The notes beneath the pieces were generated by a model that searched no databases, was not told where the DNA came from, and saw only the letters and a list, made by a program, of their open reading frames with translations. From Aquabacterium sp. CECT 9606 (lineage in GTDB: Bacteria > Pseudomonadota > Gammaproteobacteria > Burkholderiales > Burkholderiaceae_C): a stretch of 54,230 nt of DNA. How positions within the stretch are numbered: the stretch's first letter is position 1; every line of letters starts with the position of its first letter. The position numbers and the translations under genes are program-made. The stretch is from positions 1 through 54,230 of the forward strand of contig NZ_CAKKNB010000007.1 of the NCBI RefSeq assembly GCF_918741295.1, read 5' to 3'. Below, in pieces: positions 17,266 through 28,870 of this stretch.

Positions 17266-18783
17266 TTACTCTTGAGCACTGGATGTGGATTCAATGACCA
17301 AGCGGGCCTCGTCATCGATTTTTTTGCGGACCATGGGCGCGATGACATTTTCGAATTCCGACTGGAATTTTTTCAGATCGCTTTCCGTGTCGCCCAAGAT
17401 CGCCAGGGCCCTGTGGCATGTTTGCTCATCATCGAGAATCGAAAAATCCCTGCGCTGTGGTTGAATGAGGGGATAAGTCAATTTCGCATTTGCGTTTTTT
17501 CTTTGGGCAGCAAAACAGTGCTCGCGATAAAGCTTGATGAATGTTTCGGCAAAAGCTGCGATGTTTTCCATGAGCTTGGGCCAGTATTGGGTGTGGGCCT
17601 TGAGGTTGGCCAGATAACTGGCGAGCCCGGCCTTGGCGTTCTTCAAGTGCATTAGAAACGCGCCGGCGTCCTGCCGCACCTGCTCGACAGTGGCGTAGCC
17701 GGTCCTGCGCATCTGACGCATCTGCATTTCATGGATGAGGCGCAGTTCATTCACGTCATGCTCCGCCAATTTGAAGTCGCGCCACCGTTCTTCATGCCCT
17801 GGATGGGATGGGTTGAATTCGTACAGCGTTTTCAAGATGGTGAACGTGAAAATCGCCAGATTCAAAGTCAGAAGGAAGAAGCTGAATGCGCTCAAGGGAA
17901 GCCAGGCCAAGGGGTTCAAGCCGACCTGATGCCCTTGGTCCCGCCACATGGCGAACATGACATTGCCCATCATGATGGCCGCGATGAATAGGATGGCCAG
18001 CAGTGTGAAGCCTGCGCGTGGTGTTGGCCTGCTCGCCATTTGCGCTCGGTGGATGATGTACTTTCCGAGAATGAAACCCACTGCGATGTTGATGAAGCAG
18101 GACACCGAACTGAAGCCAATGGCCTGCAAGCGGTCGATGTCTTGTTTGGCCGAAATAAACCAGAAGCTCAGCCCCACGTCGATCAGAGCGGCGAAAACGA
18201 TGTCGGCCCATCGCTCCAATGGCGGTTTCATGAAATGCGGTATGCGGGACTTCAAGCCGGCTTCCGTGACCAGGGCATCCAGCGCCTTTTCCTTTTCGCG
18301 GAAGTCGGTCAATGCCTTGGCGTGTTTTTGTCTGATGATGCGCAGTTCATCCGAACAAGCAGACAACCAATCCAGGAATCGGTTCTTCAATGCCACGATG
18401 GAATCAGAAGCATCAAAGGAATGGTTTTCCGCTGCTTTCAAGGCTTGGGTAATACCCAGGCGATGTTCCTGAATGGCCCGGTCCACCGAAATGAGTTTCT
18501 TATCGCATTGGGCGAGAATTTCGTCCTCATAGGAGGTCAATCCAGGCTGGTCTGGGTGAGGAAGTCCTCGCCGGCCATCACGCCATGCCTTGAAAATGAT
18601 TTTCCATTTCTTGAAGGGCAGGGAAAGCGGATCGACCAATTGATTGCCAAAAGGGTTGGATATCTTTGGCAGGGGTATCTCGAATGAGATGGGCGCGAAG
18701 CCAAATATTTTGGCGAGGTCGATGGTGAGTTTCGGACCTTCGAAGCTTGACGCATCCGCAGCCCTCTGCAAAGGGTTCTTCAC
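17266..18783 (-). CDS. Four-helix membrane protein with coiled-coil-like flanks, unknown function
   Basis: A 505-residue protein. The start is GTG at 18781-18783 with AGGGAG at ideal spacing; the frame continues 19 codons upstream without a better site. Residues ~1-195 are soluble and helical, with heptad-like charged stretches (RLGITQALKAAEN; KALTDFREKEKALDALV). Four hydrophobic segments lie roughly between 200 and 335. A soluble helical C-terminal domain of ~165 residues follows, with repeated Leu/Met/Arg-rich helices (ELRLIHEMQMRQMRR). No catalytic motif is evident. It is the first gene of a two-gene unit with the VWA-like protein and shares its low GC. No family recognised; a transferred accessory module is likely. 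Confidence 0.75.
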   Translation of the reverse strand: MKNPLQRAADASSFEGPKLTIDLAKIFGFAPISFEIPLPKISNPFGNQLVDPLSLPFKKWKIIFKAWRDGRRGLPHPDQPGLTSYEDEILAQCDKKLISVDRAIQEHRLGITQALKAAENHSFDASDSIVALKNRFLDWLSACSDELRIIRQKHAKALTDFREKEKALDALVTEAGLKSRIPHFMKPPLERWADIVFAALIDVGLSFWFISAKQDIDRLQAIGFSSVSCFINIAVGFILGKYIIHRAQMASRPTPRAGFTLLAILFIAAIMMGNVMFAMWRDQGHQVGLNPLAWLPLSAFSFFLLTLNLAIFTFTILKTLYEFNPSHPGHEERWRDFKLAEHDVNELRLIHEMQMRQMRRTGYATVEQVRQDAGAFLMHLKNAKAGLASYLANLKAHTQYWPKLMENIAAFAETFIKLYREHCFAAQRKNANAKLTYPLIQPQRRDFSILDDEQTCHRALAILGDTESDLKKFQSEFENVIAPMVRKKIDDEARLVIESTSSAQE

Positions 18784-18897
18784 GCTGTCTCCCTGATGAA
18801 CGATTGTGATGTCGGCTCGGTAGTTCCAGTTTGCCGCCACGCAGTGGAACTTGCAAGTTCATCACACGATGAGATATGCATGCGTTGCATGACTTGT

Positions 18898-18911
18898 GAT
18901 GAGTAATCATC
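18898..18911. promoter_or_regulatory. Inverted repeat in the promoter region of the acyl-CoA dehydrogenase operon
   Basis: GATGA (18898-18902) and TCATC (18907-18911) flank four bases; a second palindromic stretch, ATGCA-TGCGT-TGCAT, lies just upstream at about 18876-18890. Both sit 60-95 bases before the operon's first start codon and could be operators for an unlinked regulator. Confidence 0.3.
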
Positions 18912-18969
18912 ATTTGCGATTAGAACCCCGGCGGCGTAGCATCGCCTCATTCCACATGAGGAGACCGCC

Positions 18970-20202
18970 ATGAACTTCCAGCCCAGCGACCGCGCTAAGA
19001 AGACCGCCGACGCCGTCCGCGCCTTCGTCAAGAGCCACATCGAGCCCGTCGAGGCGCAGCACTGGCAAGAGATCCTGGGCCAGCGCCATGGCGGCGACTG
19101 GACCCAATGGACCATCCCGCCTCGCGTGGAAGAGCTGAAAGCCAAGGCGCGCGCCGAAGGCCTGTGGAATCTCTTCCTGCCCGACCCCGAACTCGGCGCC
19201 GGCCTGAGCGTGCTCGAATACGCTTTCAGCTGCGAGGAAACCGGCCGCAGCATGATGGCGCCCGAGATCTTCAACTGCAACGCGCCCGACACCGGCAACA
19301 TGGAAGTGCTGTGGAAGTACGGCAATGCCGAGCAGAAAGATCGCTGGCTGAAGCCACTGCTGGCGGGCGAGATCCGCTCGGTGTTCTTCATGACCGAGCC
19401 CGACGTGGCCTCGTCCGACGCGACCAACATGGAGGCCACGGCCGTGGTCGAGGGCGACCACATCGTGCTGAACGGCAAGAAGTGGTGGTCGTCTGGCGTG
19501 GGCGATCCGCGTTGCAAGATCGGCATCTTCATGGCGCGCACGCCCAATGCCGACGCGGGCCGCCATGGTCAGCATTCGATGGTGCTGGTGCCGATGAACA
19601 CGCCCGGCGTCGAGATCAAGCGCATGCTGCCGGTGTTCGGCGAATACGACGAGCCGCACGGCCACGGCGAGGTACATTTCACCAATGTGCGCGTGCCGGT
19701 GGGCAACTTCATCGCGGGGCCGGGCAAGGGCTTCGAGATCGCGCAGGGCCGCCTGGGCCCGGGCCGCATCCACCACTGCATGCGCATGCTGGGTGCCGCC
19801 GAGAAGTCGCTGGAACTGGCCATTCAACGCGGCCTGAAGCGCGTGGCCTTCGGCAAGCCCATCATCAACCTGGGGGGCAACCGCGAGCGCATCGCCGAAT
19901 GCCGCCTGGCCATCGACCAGGCCCGCCTGCTGACCCTGCAAGCCGCCTGGAAGATCGACACCCTTGGCGTGATGGCCGCGCTGACCGACGTGGCCGCGAT
20001 CAAGGTGGTGGCGCCCAATGTGCTGCAGCAGGTGGTTGATTTTGCGATCCAGATCCACGGTGGCATGGGCGTGTCGCACGACACGCCGCTGACGGCCTTC
20101 TTCAACCAGGCCCGTTCGCTGCGCCTGGCCGACGGCCCGGACGAAGTGCACAAGGGCATGATCGCCCGTCTGGAGCTGATGAAGTACGGGGTGGCCCGAT
20201 GA
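18970..20202 (+). CDS. Acyl-CoA dehydrogenase, ACAD10/11-like
   Basis: A 410-residue flavoprotein. Residues ~85-100 carry CEETGRSMMAPE; the FAD/substrate region reads FFMTEPDVASSDATNM and KWWSSGVGDP; the C-terminal helical domain has VDFAIQIHGGMGVSHDTPL and RLADGPDEVHKGMIA. ADGPDEVH is typical of ACAD10/11-like enzymes; in ordinary medium-chain enzymes this position carries the catalytic Glu of YEGT, here Asp. AGGAG lies before the ATG. The next gene, an APH-like kinase, overlaps by four bases. In animals these two activities are fused in ACAD10/11, which act on phosphorylated 4-hydroxyacyl-CoA. The same role here is inference. Confidence 0.92.
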   Translation: MNFQPSDRAKKTADAVRAFVKSHIEPVEAQHWQEILGQRHGGDWTQWTIPPRVEELKAKARAEGLWNLFLPDPELGAGLSVLEYAFSCEETGRSMMAPEIFNCNAPDTGNMEVLWKYGNAEQKDRWLKPLLAGEIRSVFFMTEPDVASSDATNMEATAVVEGDHIVLNGKKWWSSGVGDPRCKIGIFMARTPNADAGRHGQHSMVLVPMNTPGVEIKRMLPVFGEYDEPHGHGEVHFTNVRVPVGNFIAGPGKGFEIAQGRLGPGRIHHCMRMLGAAEKSLELAIQRGLKRVAFGKPIINLGGNRERIAECRLAIDQARLLTLQAAWKIDTLGVMAALTDVAAIKVVAPNVLQQVVDFAIQIHGGMGVSHDTPLTAFFNQARSLRLADGPDEVHKGMIARLELMKYGVAR

Positions 20203-21278
20203 GCGAAGGCGCCAAGGGAGTGCAGGACCAGGGCGGCGCTGTCCGTCAGGGCGAAGAACTCAAGACCGCGGCCGTTGATGCCTGGTTGAAAGCGCAAGTG
20301 CCCAGCCTGCAAGGCCAGCCTGAGGTCACGCAGTTTTCGGGGGGCGCGTCCAACTGGACCTACCGCCTGAAGTACCCCAATGCCGACTATATCCTGCGCC
20401 GACCACCGGCTGGCACCAAGGCCAAGGGCGCGCACGACATGGGCCGCGAGTTCCGCGTGCAGAGCGCGCTCAAGCCGGTCTACCCGGTGGTACCGAACAT
20501 GGTCGGGCATTGCACCGATGAATCCGTCACTGGCAGCGAGTTCTACGTGATGGAGCGCATCGCCGGCATCATCCCGCGCAAGAACATGCCGCGCGGCTTG
20601 AACCTGGATGTGGCCACCACGCGCAAGCTCTGCACCAATGTGCTCGACAAGCTGGTCGAGCTGCACCAGGTGAACGTGAAGGGCACCGACCTGGAAGCGC
20701 TGGGCAAAGGCGGTGGCTACTGCCGCCGTCAGATCGAAGGCTGGAGCGACCGCTACACCAAGGCCAAGACCTGGAACGTGCCCTCGTACAGCTACGTGAT
20801 CAGTTGGCTGAAAGAGCACATCCCCGAAGACGTGGCCAGTTGCGTCATCCACAACGACTGGCGCTTCGACAACGTGGTGCTGTCTGAAACCGACCCCACG
20901 ACAGTGATCGGTGTGCTCGATTGGGAAATGGCCACGCTGGGCGACCCGCTGATGGACCTGGGCAACAGCCTGGCCTACTGGGTGCACGCCGACGACAGCA
21001 AGTTCTTGATGAGCACCCGCCGCCAGCCCACGCACCTGCCCGGCATGCTGCGCCGCGAAGAAGTGGTCGAGTACTACCTGGACCGCATGAAGCTCAAGCC
21101 CGACAACTGGGTGTTCTACGAGGTCTACGGCCTGTTCCGTCTGGCCGCCATCGTGCAGCAGATCTATTACCGCTACCACCACAAGCAGACGCGCAACCCG
21201 GCCTTCAAGAATTTCTGGCTGCTGGCCAATTACCTGGACTGGCGCTGCAAGGGCATGATCAAGCGGAGCGGCATTTAA
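20199..21278 (+). CDS. APH-like phosphotransferase (ACAD10/11 kinase counterpart)
   Basis: A 359-residue protein with the aminoglycoside-phosphotransferase/choline-kinase fold. The N-lobe shows FSGGASNWTYRLKYPNADYILRRPP with the likely ATP-lysine region. The catalytic loop is CVIHNDWRFDNVVL (HxDxxxxN), followed by the metal-binding GVLDWEMATLGDP. The length and the RPP...AHDMGREFRVQSAL segment fit the kinases paired with acyl-CoA dehydrogenases, such as LvaA of levulinate catabolism and the N-terminal part of ACAD10/11, rather than antibiotic-resistance enzymes. Start and upstream stop overlap (ATGA). Confidence 0.88.
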   Translation: MSEGAKGVQDQGGAVRQGEELKTAAVDAWLKAQVPSLQGQPEVTQFSGGASNWTYRLKYPNADYILRRPPAGTKAKGAHDMGREFRVQSALKPVYPVVPNMVGHCTDESVTGSEFYVMERIAGIIPRKNMPRGLNLDVATTRKLCTNVLDKLVELHQVNVKGTDLEALGKGGGYCRRQIEGWSDRYTKAKTWNVPSYSYVISWLKEHIPEDVASCVIHNDWRFDNVVLSETDPTTVIGVLDWEMATLGDPLMDLGNSLAYWVHADDSKFLMSTRRQPTHLPGMLRREEVVEYYLDRMKLKPDNWVFYEVYGLFRLAAIVQQIYYRYHHKQTRNPAFKNFWLLANYLDWRCKGMIKRSGI

Positions 21279-21281
21279 AGC

Positions 21282-21974
21282 ATGGGCGCCATCTATTTCA
21301 TCCGCCACGGGCAAGCCTCGTTCGGCAGCAATGATTACGACCAGCTTTCACCGGTCGGCCATGAACAGGGTCGTGTGCTGGGCAAGGCGCTGAAGGCGCG
21401 CGGCGTGGTGCCGGAGCTCATCATCAGCGGCAGCATGAAGCGCCATCAAGAGACGGCCATCAACTGCCTGGAGACGCTGGGTTGCGGCTTGCCGATGGAG
21501 CTGCACCAGGGCGTCAACGAGTTCAACCACGAGAACGTGATCGAAGTGGCCGAGCCGCGCTACGTCGACAAGCTGGTGATGATGGGCGACATGGCCGCCT
21601 CGGGCGATCCGCGCCGCACTTTCCAGAGCTTCTTTAAAAGCGCGGTGACGCGTTGGGTGGAAGGCGATCACGCGCACGAATACGCCGAGAGCTGGGCCGA
21701 CTTCCGCGCCCGCTGCGTTGCTGCACTCGACGACATCGTCAAGCAAAGCCCTGCCAAAGGCACGACCCTGGTCTTCACCTCCGGCGGCACCATCAGCGTG
21801 ATCTGCGCCCACCTGCTGGGCCTGAGCGACGCGCAGGCCTTCACCATCAACTGGACGCTGGCCAACGGGGGCGTGACCAAGCTGCTGGCCGGCCGCGATG
21901 GCCTGCACCTCATCTCGGTCAACGAACATGCGCACTTGGAAGGCGGCGACAAGTCACTTTTGACCTATCGTTGA
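21282..21974 (+). CDS. Histidine phosphatase family protein
   Basis: A 230-residue phosphoglycerate-mutase-like enzyme. The catalytic phospho-histidine lies in IYFIRHGQAS at residues 4-13. A second conserved region, LVFTSGGTISVICAHLLG, has Gly in place of the His often seen there (usually SHGG), so activity may differ from classical members. It starts three bases after the kinase gene. Within this operon it could remove phosphate from a pathway intermediate or a by-product, but no specific substrate is visible. Confidence 0.85.
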   Translation: MGAIYFIRHGQASFGSNDYDQLSPVGHEQGRVLGKALKARGVVPELIISGSMKRHQETAINCLETLGCGLPMELHQGVNEFNHENVIEVAEPRYVDKLVMMGDMAASGDPRRTFQSFFKSAVTRWVEGDHAHEYAESWADFRARCVAALDDIVKQSPAKGTTLVFTSGGTISVICAHLLGLSDAQAFTINWTLANGGVTKLLAGRDGLHLISVNEHAHLEGGDKSLLTYR

Positions 21975-21975
21975 G

Positions 21976-21992
21976 GCTTGTTCAAAACAAGC
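21976..21992 (+). repeat. Short hairpin between operon genes
   Basis: GCTTGTT-CAA-AACAAGC is a perfect seven-pair hairpin directly after the phosphatase stop codon. It has no T-run and may be an RNA stabiliser or processing site. Confidence 0.4.
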
Positions 21993-22008
21993 GCTGGGAG
22001 AATATCGA

Positions 22009-22959
22009 ATGAAGACTTTGTTGAAGGCCGTGCTCGGCCTCTTGCTGCTGTCCGTCGTCCTCGTGGCGGGTGGCGTGGCCCTGGCCTGGGCGCCTGACCG
22101 CCCTGTCGATGCGCTCAAGGCGCGCTGGGCCCCGGCACCCTCGCAGTTCATCACCGTGCGGGGCATGCAGGTACACCTGCGCGACGAAGGCCCCAAGGAC
22201 GACCCCGAGCCCATCGTGCTGCTGCACGGCACCTCGGCCAGCCTGCACACCTGGGATGGTTGGGTCGATGCGCTCAAAGGCCAGCGCCGCGTGATCCGGC
22301 TCGACCTGCCGGGCTTTGGCCTCACTGGCCCGGCGCCGGATGGCGACTACCACCTGACCCGCTACACCAGCTTCATGAAGGACGTGTTCGATCAGTTGGG
22401 CCTCAAGCAGGTGGTGCTGGCGGGCAATTCCTTTGGCGGCACCGTGTCGTGGATGACGGCGCAGGCGTACCCGGACCACGTGGCCAAGCTGGTGCTGGTT
22501 GATGCGGGGGGCTACCCTTACAAGGCCACGTCCGTGCCCATCGGCTTCAAGCTGGCGCAGATCCCGGCGCTGCGGCCCGTGATCGCCAACGTGCTGCCGC
22601 GCAGCATGATCGAATCCAGCGTGCGCAATGTGTATGGCGATCCCAGCAAGGTCACGCCCGAGCTGATCGATCGCTACTACGAGCTAACCCTGCGCGAAGG
22701 CAACCGCGATGCGCTCAGCGCCCGTTTCAAGCAATCACCCGGTGGCGAGCATGCCGAGCTGATCAAGCAGTTGCGCCAACCCACTTTGATCTTGTGGGGC
22801 AGCCAGGACCACCTGATCCCGCCTGACAACGCCGAGCACTTCAAGCAGGACATCGCTGGTAGCCAACTGGTGATGTTCGAGGGCCTGGGCCATGTGCCCC
22901 AAGAGGAAGACCCGGCGCGCACCGTGGCGGCACTCAAGACTTTCCTGAACCTGAAGTGA
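22009..22959 (+). CDS. Membrane-anchored alpha/beta hydrolase
   Basis: A 316-residue serine hydrolase. An N-terminal hydrophobic helix (residues ~5-27) serves as signal or anchor. The oxyanion region is IVLLHGTSASLHTWDGW, the nucleophile elbow GNSFGG, the acid is likely in LILWGSQDHLIPPDN, and the catalytic His in EGLGHVPQEEDP. The substrate is unknown. It follows the phosphatase by 34 bases in the same direction. Confidence 0.9.
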   Translation: MKTLLKAVLGLLLLSVVLVAGGVALAWAPDRPVDALKARWAPAPSQFITVRGMQVHLRDEGPKDDPEPIVLLHGTSASLHTWDGWVDALKGQRRVIRLDLPGFGLTGPAPDGDYHLTRYTSFMKDVFDQLGLKQVVLAGNSFGGTVSWMTAQAYPDHVAKLVLVDAGGYPYKATSVPIGFKLAQIPALRPVIANVLPRSMIESSVRNVYGDPSKVTPELIDRYYELTLREGNRDALSARFKQSPGGEHAELIKQLRQPTLILWGSQDHLIPPDNAEHFKQDIAGSQLVMFEGLGHVPQEEDPARTVAALKTFLNLK

Positions 22960-22964
22960 GCCCC

Positions 22965-23720
22965 ATGCCCAAGCGACAGAGCATCCTGATCACCGGCGCC
23001 AGCTCTGGCCTGGGCGAGGGCATGGCCCGGGAATTTGCTGCCAAGGGCCGCCACCTGGCCCTGTGCGCGCGCCGCACGGATCGCCTGCTGGCGCTCAAGG
23101 CCGAGCTGGAAGCCAAGCACCCGGGCGTGCGCATCTCGGTGAGGGCGCTGGACGTGAACGACCACGTCCAGGTTTTCGAAGTCTTCCGCGCTTTCAAGGA
23201 CGAGTTCGGCACGTTGGACCGCGTCATTGTCAATGCTGGCCTGGGCAAGGGTCAGCCCATCGGCAAGGGCCGTTTTGACGCCAACCTGCAAACGGCGCAG
23301 ACCAACTTCATCGCCGCCCTGGCGCAATGCGAGGCGGCCATGGAGATCTTCCGCGCGCAGAACAACGGGCACCTGGTGGGCATCTCGTCGATGAGCGCGA
23401 TGCGCGGCCTGGGCCGCAACCTCACCACCTACGCGGCCACCAAGGCGGGCTTCGCGGCCCTGCTGGAGGGCATCCGCGCGGATGTGATGGGCCGCACGCC
23501 GATCGTGGTCACCACCATTTTCCCCGGCTACATCGAAACCGAGTTGAGCAGCAAATCGGCCAAGACGCCGCTGATGGTGGACACGCAGTCGGGTTGCCGC
23601 GCTCTGGTGGCCGCCATCGAGCGCGAGCCAGCCACCGCCTGCGTGCCGCGTTGGCCCTGGGCGGCGATCGCGTGGTACATGCGCTTCGCGCCCTTGAGTT
23701 GGGTGGCCAAGGTATCCTAA
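22965..23720 (+). CDS. Short-chain dehydrogenase/reductase
   Basis: A 251-residue Rossmann-fold oxidoreductase. The cofactor loop is TGASSGLGEGMA, followed by CARRTDRL, whose arginines suggest NADP(H). NAGLGKGQP and the catalytic SSMSAMRGLGRNLTTYAATKAGF (Ser, Tyr, Lys) are present. A GTG at 22956 overlapping the previous stop is an alternative start. In this operon it could reduce or oxidise an acyl intermediate, as LvaD does in levulinate catabolism, but that is inference. Confidence 0.9.
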   Translation: MPKRQSILITGASSGLGEGMAREFAAKGRHLALCARRTDRLLALKAELEAKHPGVRISVRALDVNDHVQVFEVFRAFKDEFGTLDRVIVNAGLGKGQPIGKGRFDANLQTAQTNFIAALAQCEAAMEIFRAQNNGHLVGISSMSAMRGLGRNLTTYAATKAGFAALLEGIRADVMGRTPIVVTTIFPGYIETELSSKSAKTPLMVDTQSGCRALVAAIEREPATACVPRWPWAAIAWYMRFAPLSWVAKVS

Positions 23721-23747
23721 GATGCCTGGAACCGGACACCTTCTTTT

Positions 23748-24533
23748 ATGCAGCCCATCGCCCACGATTTCACCGACGAAGACATCGCCGCCCTGGAGGA
23801 CTGGTGTGAACGCCTGAGCGAACACCAGCCCGAGGTGGCCCCCGATTGGGTCGATGGCTACCTGACCGCCCTGATCTGTGGCCCCCGTGTTGTGGCGCCC
23901 AGCGAGTACCTGACCCTGATGTTCGGCGACTCGCTGATGCACGTGCTCAGCAAGGCCGAAGACTTCGAGGTCGTCATGGCGCTGCTGATGCGCCGCTGGA
24001 ACGCCCTGGCCAGCGAGTTGCACCCCGAGCGCCTGCTGGACGCGCCGGACGAAGTCCACCTGAACCCGCTGATGTCGGAATATCCGCAGGACGAGATCGC
24101 CGAAAAGCTGGCCGAAGGACTGATCAACGACGAGCAGGCCATGAGCCTGCAAACAGGCGGTGGTTGGGCGCGGGGCTTTGGCCAGGCCTTGCTCGATTTC
24201 GAAGATGACTGGGAAGTCTTTGCGCCCGGCTCGCCTGAGTTCCAGATGGTGGACTTCAATGTGCAGGCCGTGCTGGCCCTGACCCTGACCGAACGAGAAG
24301 CCCTGCGCAAGTTCTGCGAAGAGGCCTACAACGAAGCCGACCTGCCGCGCGATGACCTGATCGCGCAGGCCATGCTGGCGGTGCAAGACCTGCGCCTGTT
24401 CTGGATGCAGCACCCGCCCAAGTCGGTGCCCGTGCGCAATGAGGACAAGGTGGCGCGCAACGAGCCCTGCCCTTGCGGAAGCGGCTTGAAGTATAAAAAG
24501 TGCTGCGGTGCCGTGGCCGGCACCGTGCACTGA
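23748..24533 (+). CDS. YecA/UPF0149-family protein with SEC-C zinc motif
   Basis: A 261-residue cytoplasmic protein. The N-terminal ~190 residues are the UPF0149/YecA helical domain ([28 protein letters not shown]). The C-terminus is a SEC-C motif, [17 protein letters not shown], a zinc-binding module as found at the SecA C-terminus that can bind SecB or ribosomes. The function of this domain pair is not established. It is last in the rightward gene series, 27 bases after the SDR gene, and is followed by a hairpin. Confidence 0.9.
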   Translation: MQPIAHDFTDEDIAALEDWCERLSEHQPEVAPDWVDGYLTALICGPRVVAPSEYLTLMFGDSLMHVLSKAEDFEVVMALLMRRWNALASELHPERLLDAPDEVHLNPLMSEYPQDEIAEKLAEGLINDEQAMSLQTGGGWARGFGQALLDFEDDWEVFAPGSPEFQMVDFNVQAVLALTLTEREALRKFCEEAYNEADLPRDDLIAQAMLAVQDLRLFWMQHPPKSVPVRNEDKVARNEPCPCGSGLKYKKCCGAVAGTVH

Positions 24534-24550
24534 CGGGCTTTAAAAGCCCG
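24534..24550. terminator. Hairpin shared by convergent genes
   Basis: CGGGCTT-TAA-AAGCCCG is a perfect seven-pair hairpin between the yecA-like stop (24533) and the dienoyl-CoA reductase stop (24560). It has no long T-run in either direction and is a plausible bidirectional terminator. Confidence 0.5.
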
Positions 24551-24559
24551 CCTGCCAAC

Positions 24560-27619
<3,060 letters not shown>

Positions 27620-27623
<4 letters not shown>

Positions 27624-28870
27624 GCTCGCCTTTGTTCTGGGTCGAGTTGGGCCTCGTTGACCCGGGTCACCTCGGTGGCCTGGCCAGTGGGCGTGACCGC
27701 GGCGAGTGCCGGGTGGTGGTTGGGCAGCCAACCCGCCCACTTGGGGAAGCGGCGCAAGAAGTGGAAGACCAACACACTCAGGCCCATGCGCCACATGAGT
27801 TGGTGGCCGGCCTCCGGCTCCTTCACATGCTGGCAATGGTGCTGGATCAGGTATTGCAAACGCTCCCGCAGGTGCTGGTTGAAGCGTTGATCCCAGATGA
27901 AGAGATTGGCCTCCAGGTTCAGCGACAGGCTGAGCGGGTCCAGGTTGCTGGACCCCACGGTCGACCAATGGTCGTCTGCCAGCGCAACCTTGCCGTGCAA
28001 GGGCCGTTCGCAGTATTCGTGGATGCTCACGCCAGCGCGCAGCAAGTAGCTGTACAAAATGCGGGCGGCGAGCTTGGCAATGGGCATGTCAGGTTCGCCC
28101 TGCAGGATCAATGTGACCTTGACGCCCCGCCGGGCCGCGTTGCGCAGGTCGCGCAGCAAACGGTAGCCCGGGAAGAAATAGGCATTGGCCACGATCAGCT
28201 CACGCTTGGCGGCACGGATGGCCAGCCGGTATTGGCGTTCGATGTCGGTCTGGTGATGTCGGTTGTCCCGCGAGACGAACGAGGCCCACGAGGGCATGCT
28301 CGCGTCGGGACGGTTCATGCCCTGGGCTTTGGGCGCGCGTGGCCACCAAGGGCGCCGTGGTTTGGGCGTGGCCGTGGCCAGTGCAAAGCGGTGGATGTCT
28401 TCCACGATCGGGCCGCGCACCATCACGGCGTAATCTTGTTTGGCTTGTGGGCCAAAGTCAGCGAGGTGGTCGGCTGAAAAATTGATGCCGCCCACGAAGG
28501 CCTTTTGCGCATCCACCACCACCAGCTTGCGGTGCAGGCGGCGGAACACGTTCAGGCGCATGCCCAGCATGCGGGGTTGTGGGTCGAAGACCTGAACGCG
28601 CACGCCCGCGGCGGTCAAGGGGCCGATGAAGTCGTCGTGAAGATCGGGCGAGCCAAAGCCATCCACAGTGAGGGTGACCTTCACGCCACGTTGGGCGGCG
28701 CCCAGCAAGGCTGCGTGCAAGCCCCACCCCACCTTGTCCATGAACAGGATGAAGGTCTCGACCAGCACCTCGCGCTGCGCCTGCCCGATGGCCTCGAACA
28801 CGCACGGAAAGAACGCTTCGCCGTTTTCCAGCAGCTCGATGTGGTCGACGGGTTTCCAACTTTGCTTCAC
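27620..28870 (-). CDS. clsB: Cardiolipin synthase B / phospholipase D family
   Basis: A 416-residue PLD-superfamily enzyme making cardiolipin or related phospholipids at the inner membrane. Two HKD motifs are visible: HRKLVVVDAQKAFVGGINFS near residues 114-133 and LHGKVALADDHWSTVGSSNLDP near 297-316, each with His, Lys and Asp. ANAYFFPGYRLLRDLRNAARRGVKV is typical of ClsB. The start is GTG, overlapping the preceding ybhP stop by four bases. It is the middle gene of ybhP-clsB-ybhN. Confidence 0.92.

Noticed and set aside
20199..21278. Aminoglycoside resistance gene
   Set aside because: The fold is APH-like, but the sequence and its overlap with an acyl-CoA dehydrogenase fit the ACAD-associated kinase family, not drug resistance.
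22677..24530. 617-codon minus-strand ORF opposite the hydrolase, SDR and YecA genes
   Set aside because: Same low-complexity shadow pattern. The plus-strand genes carry clear catalytic motifs.
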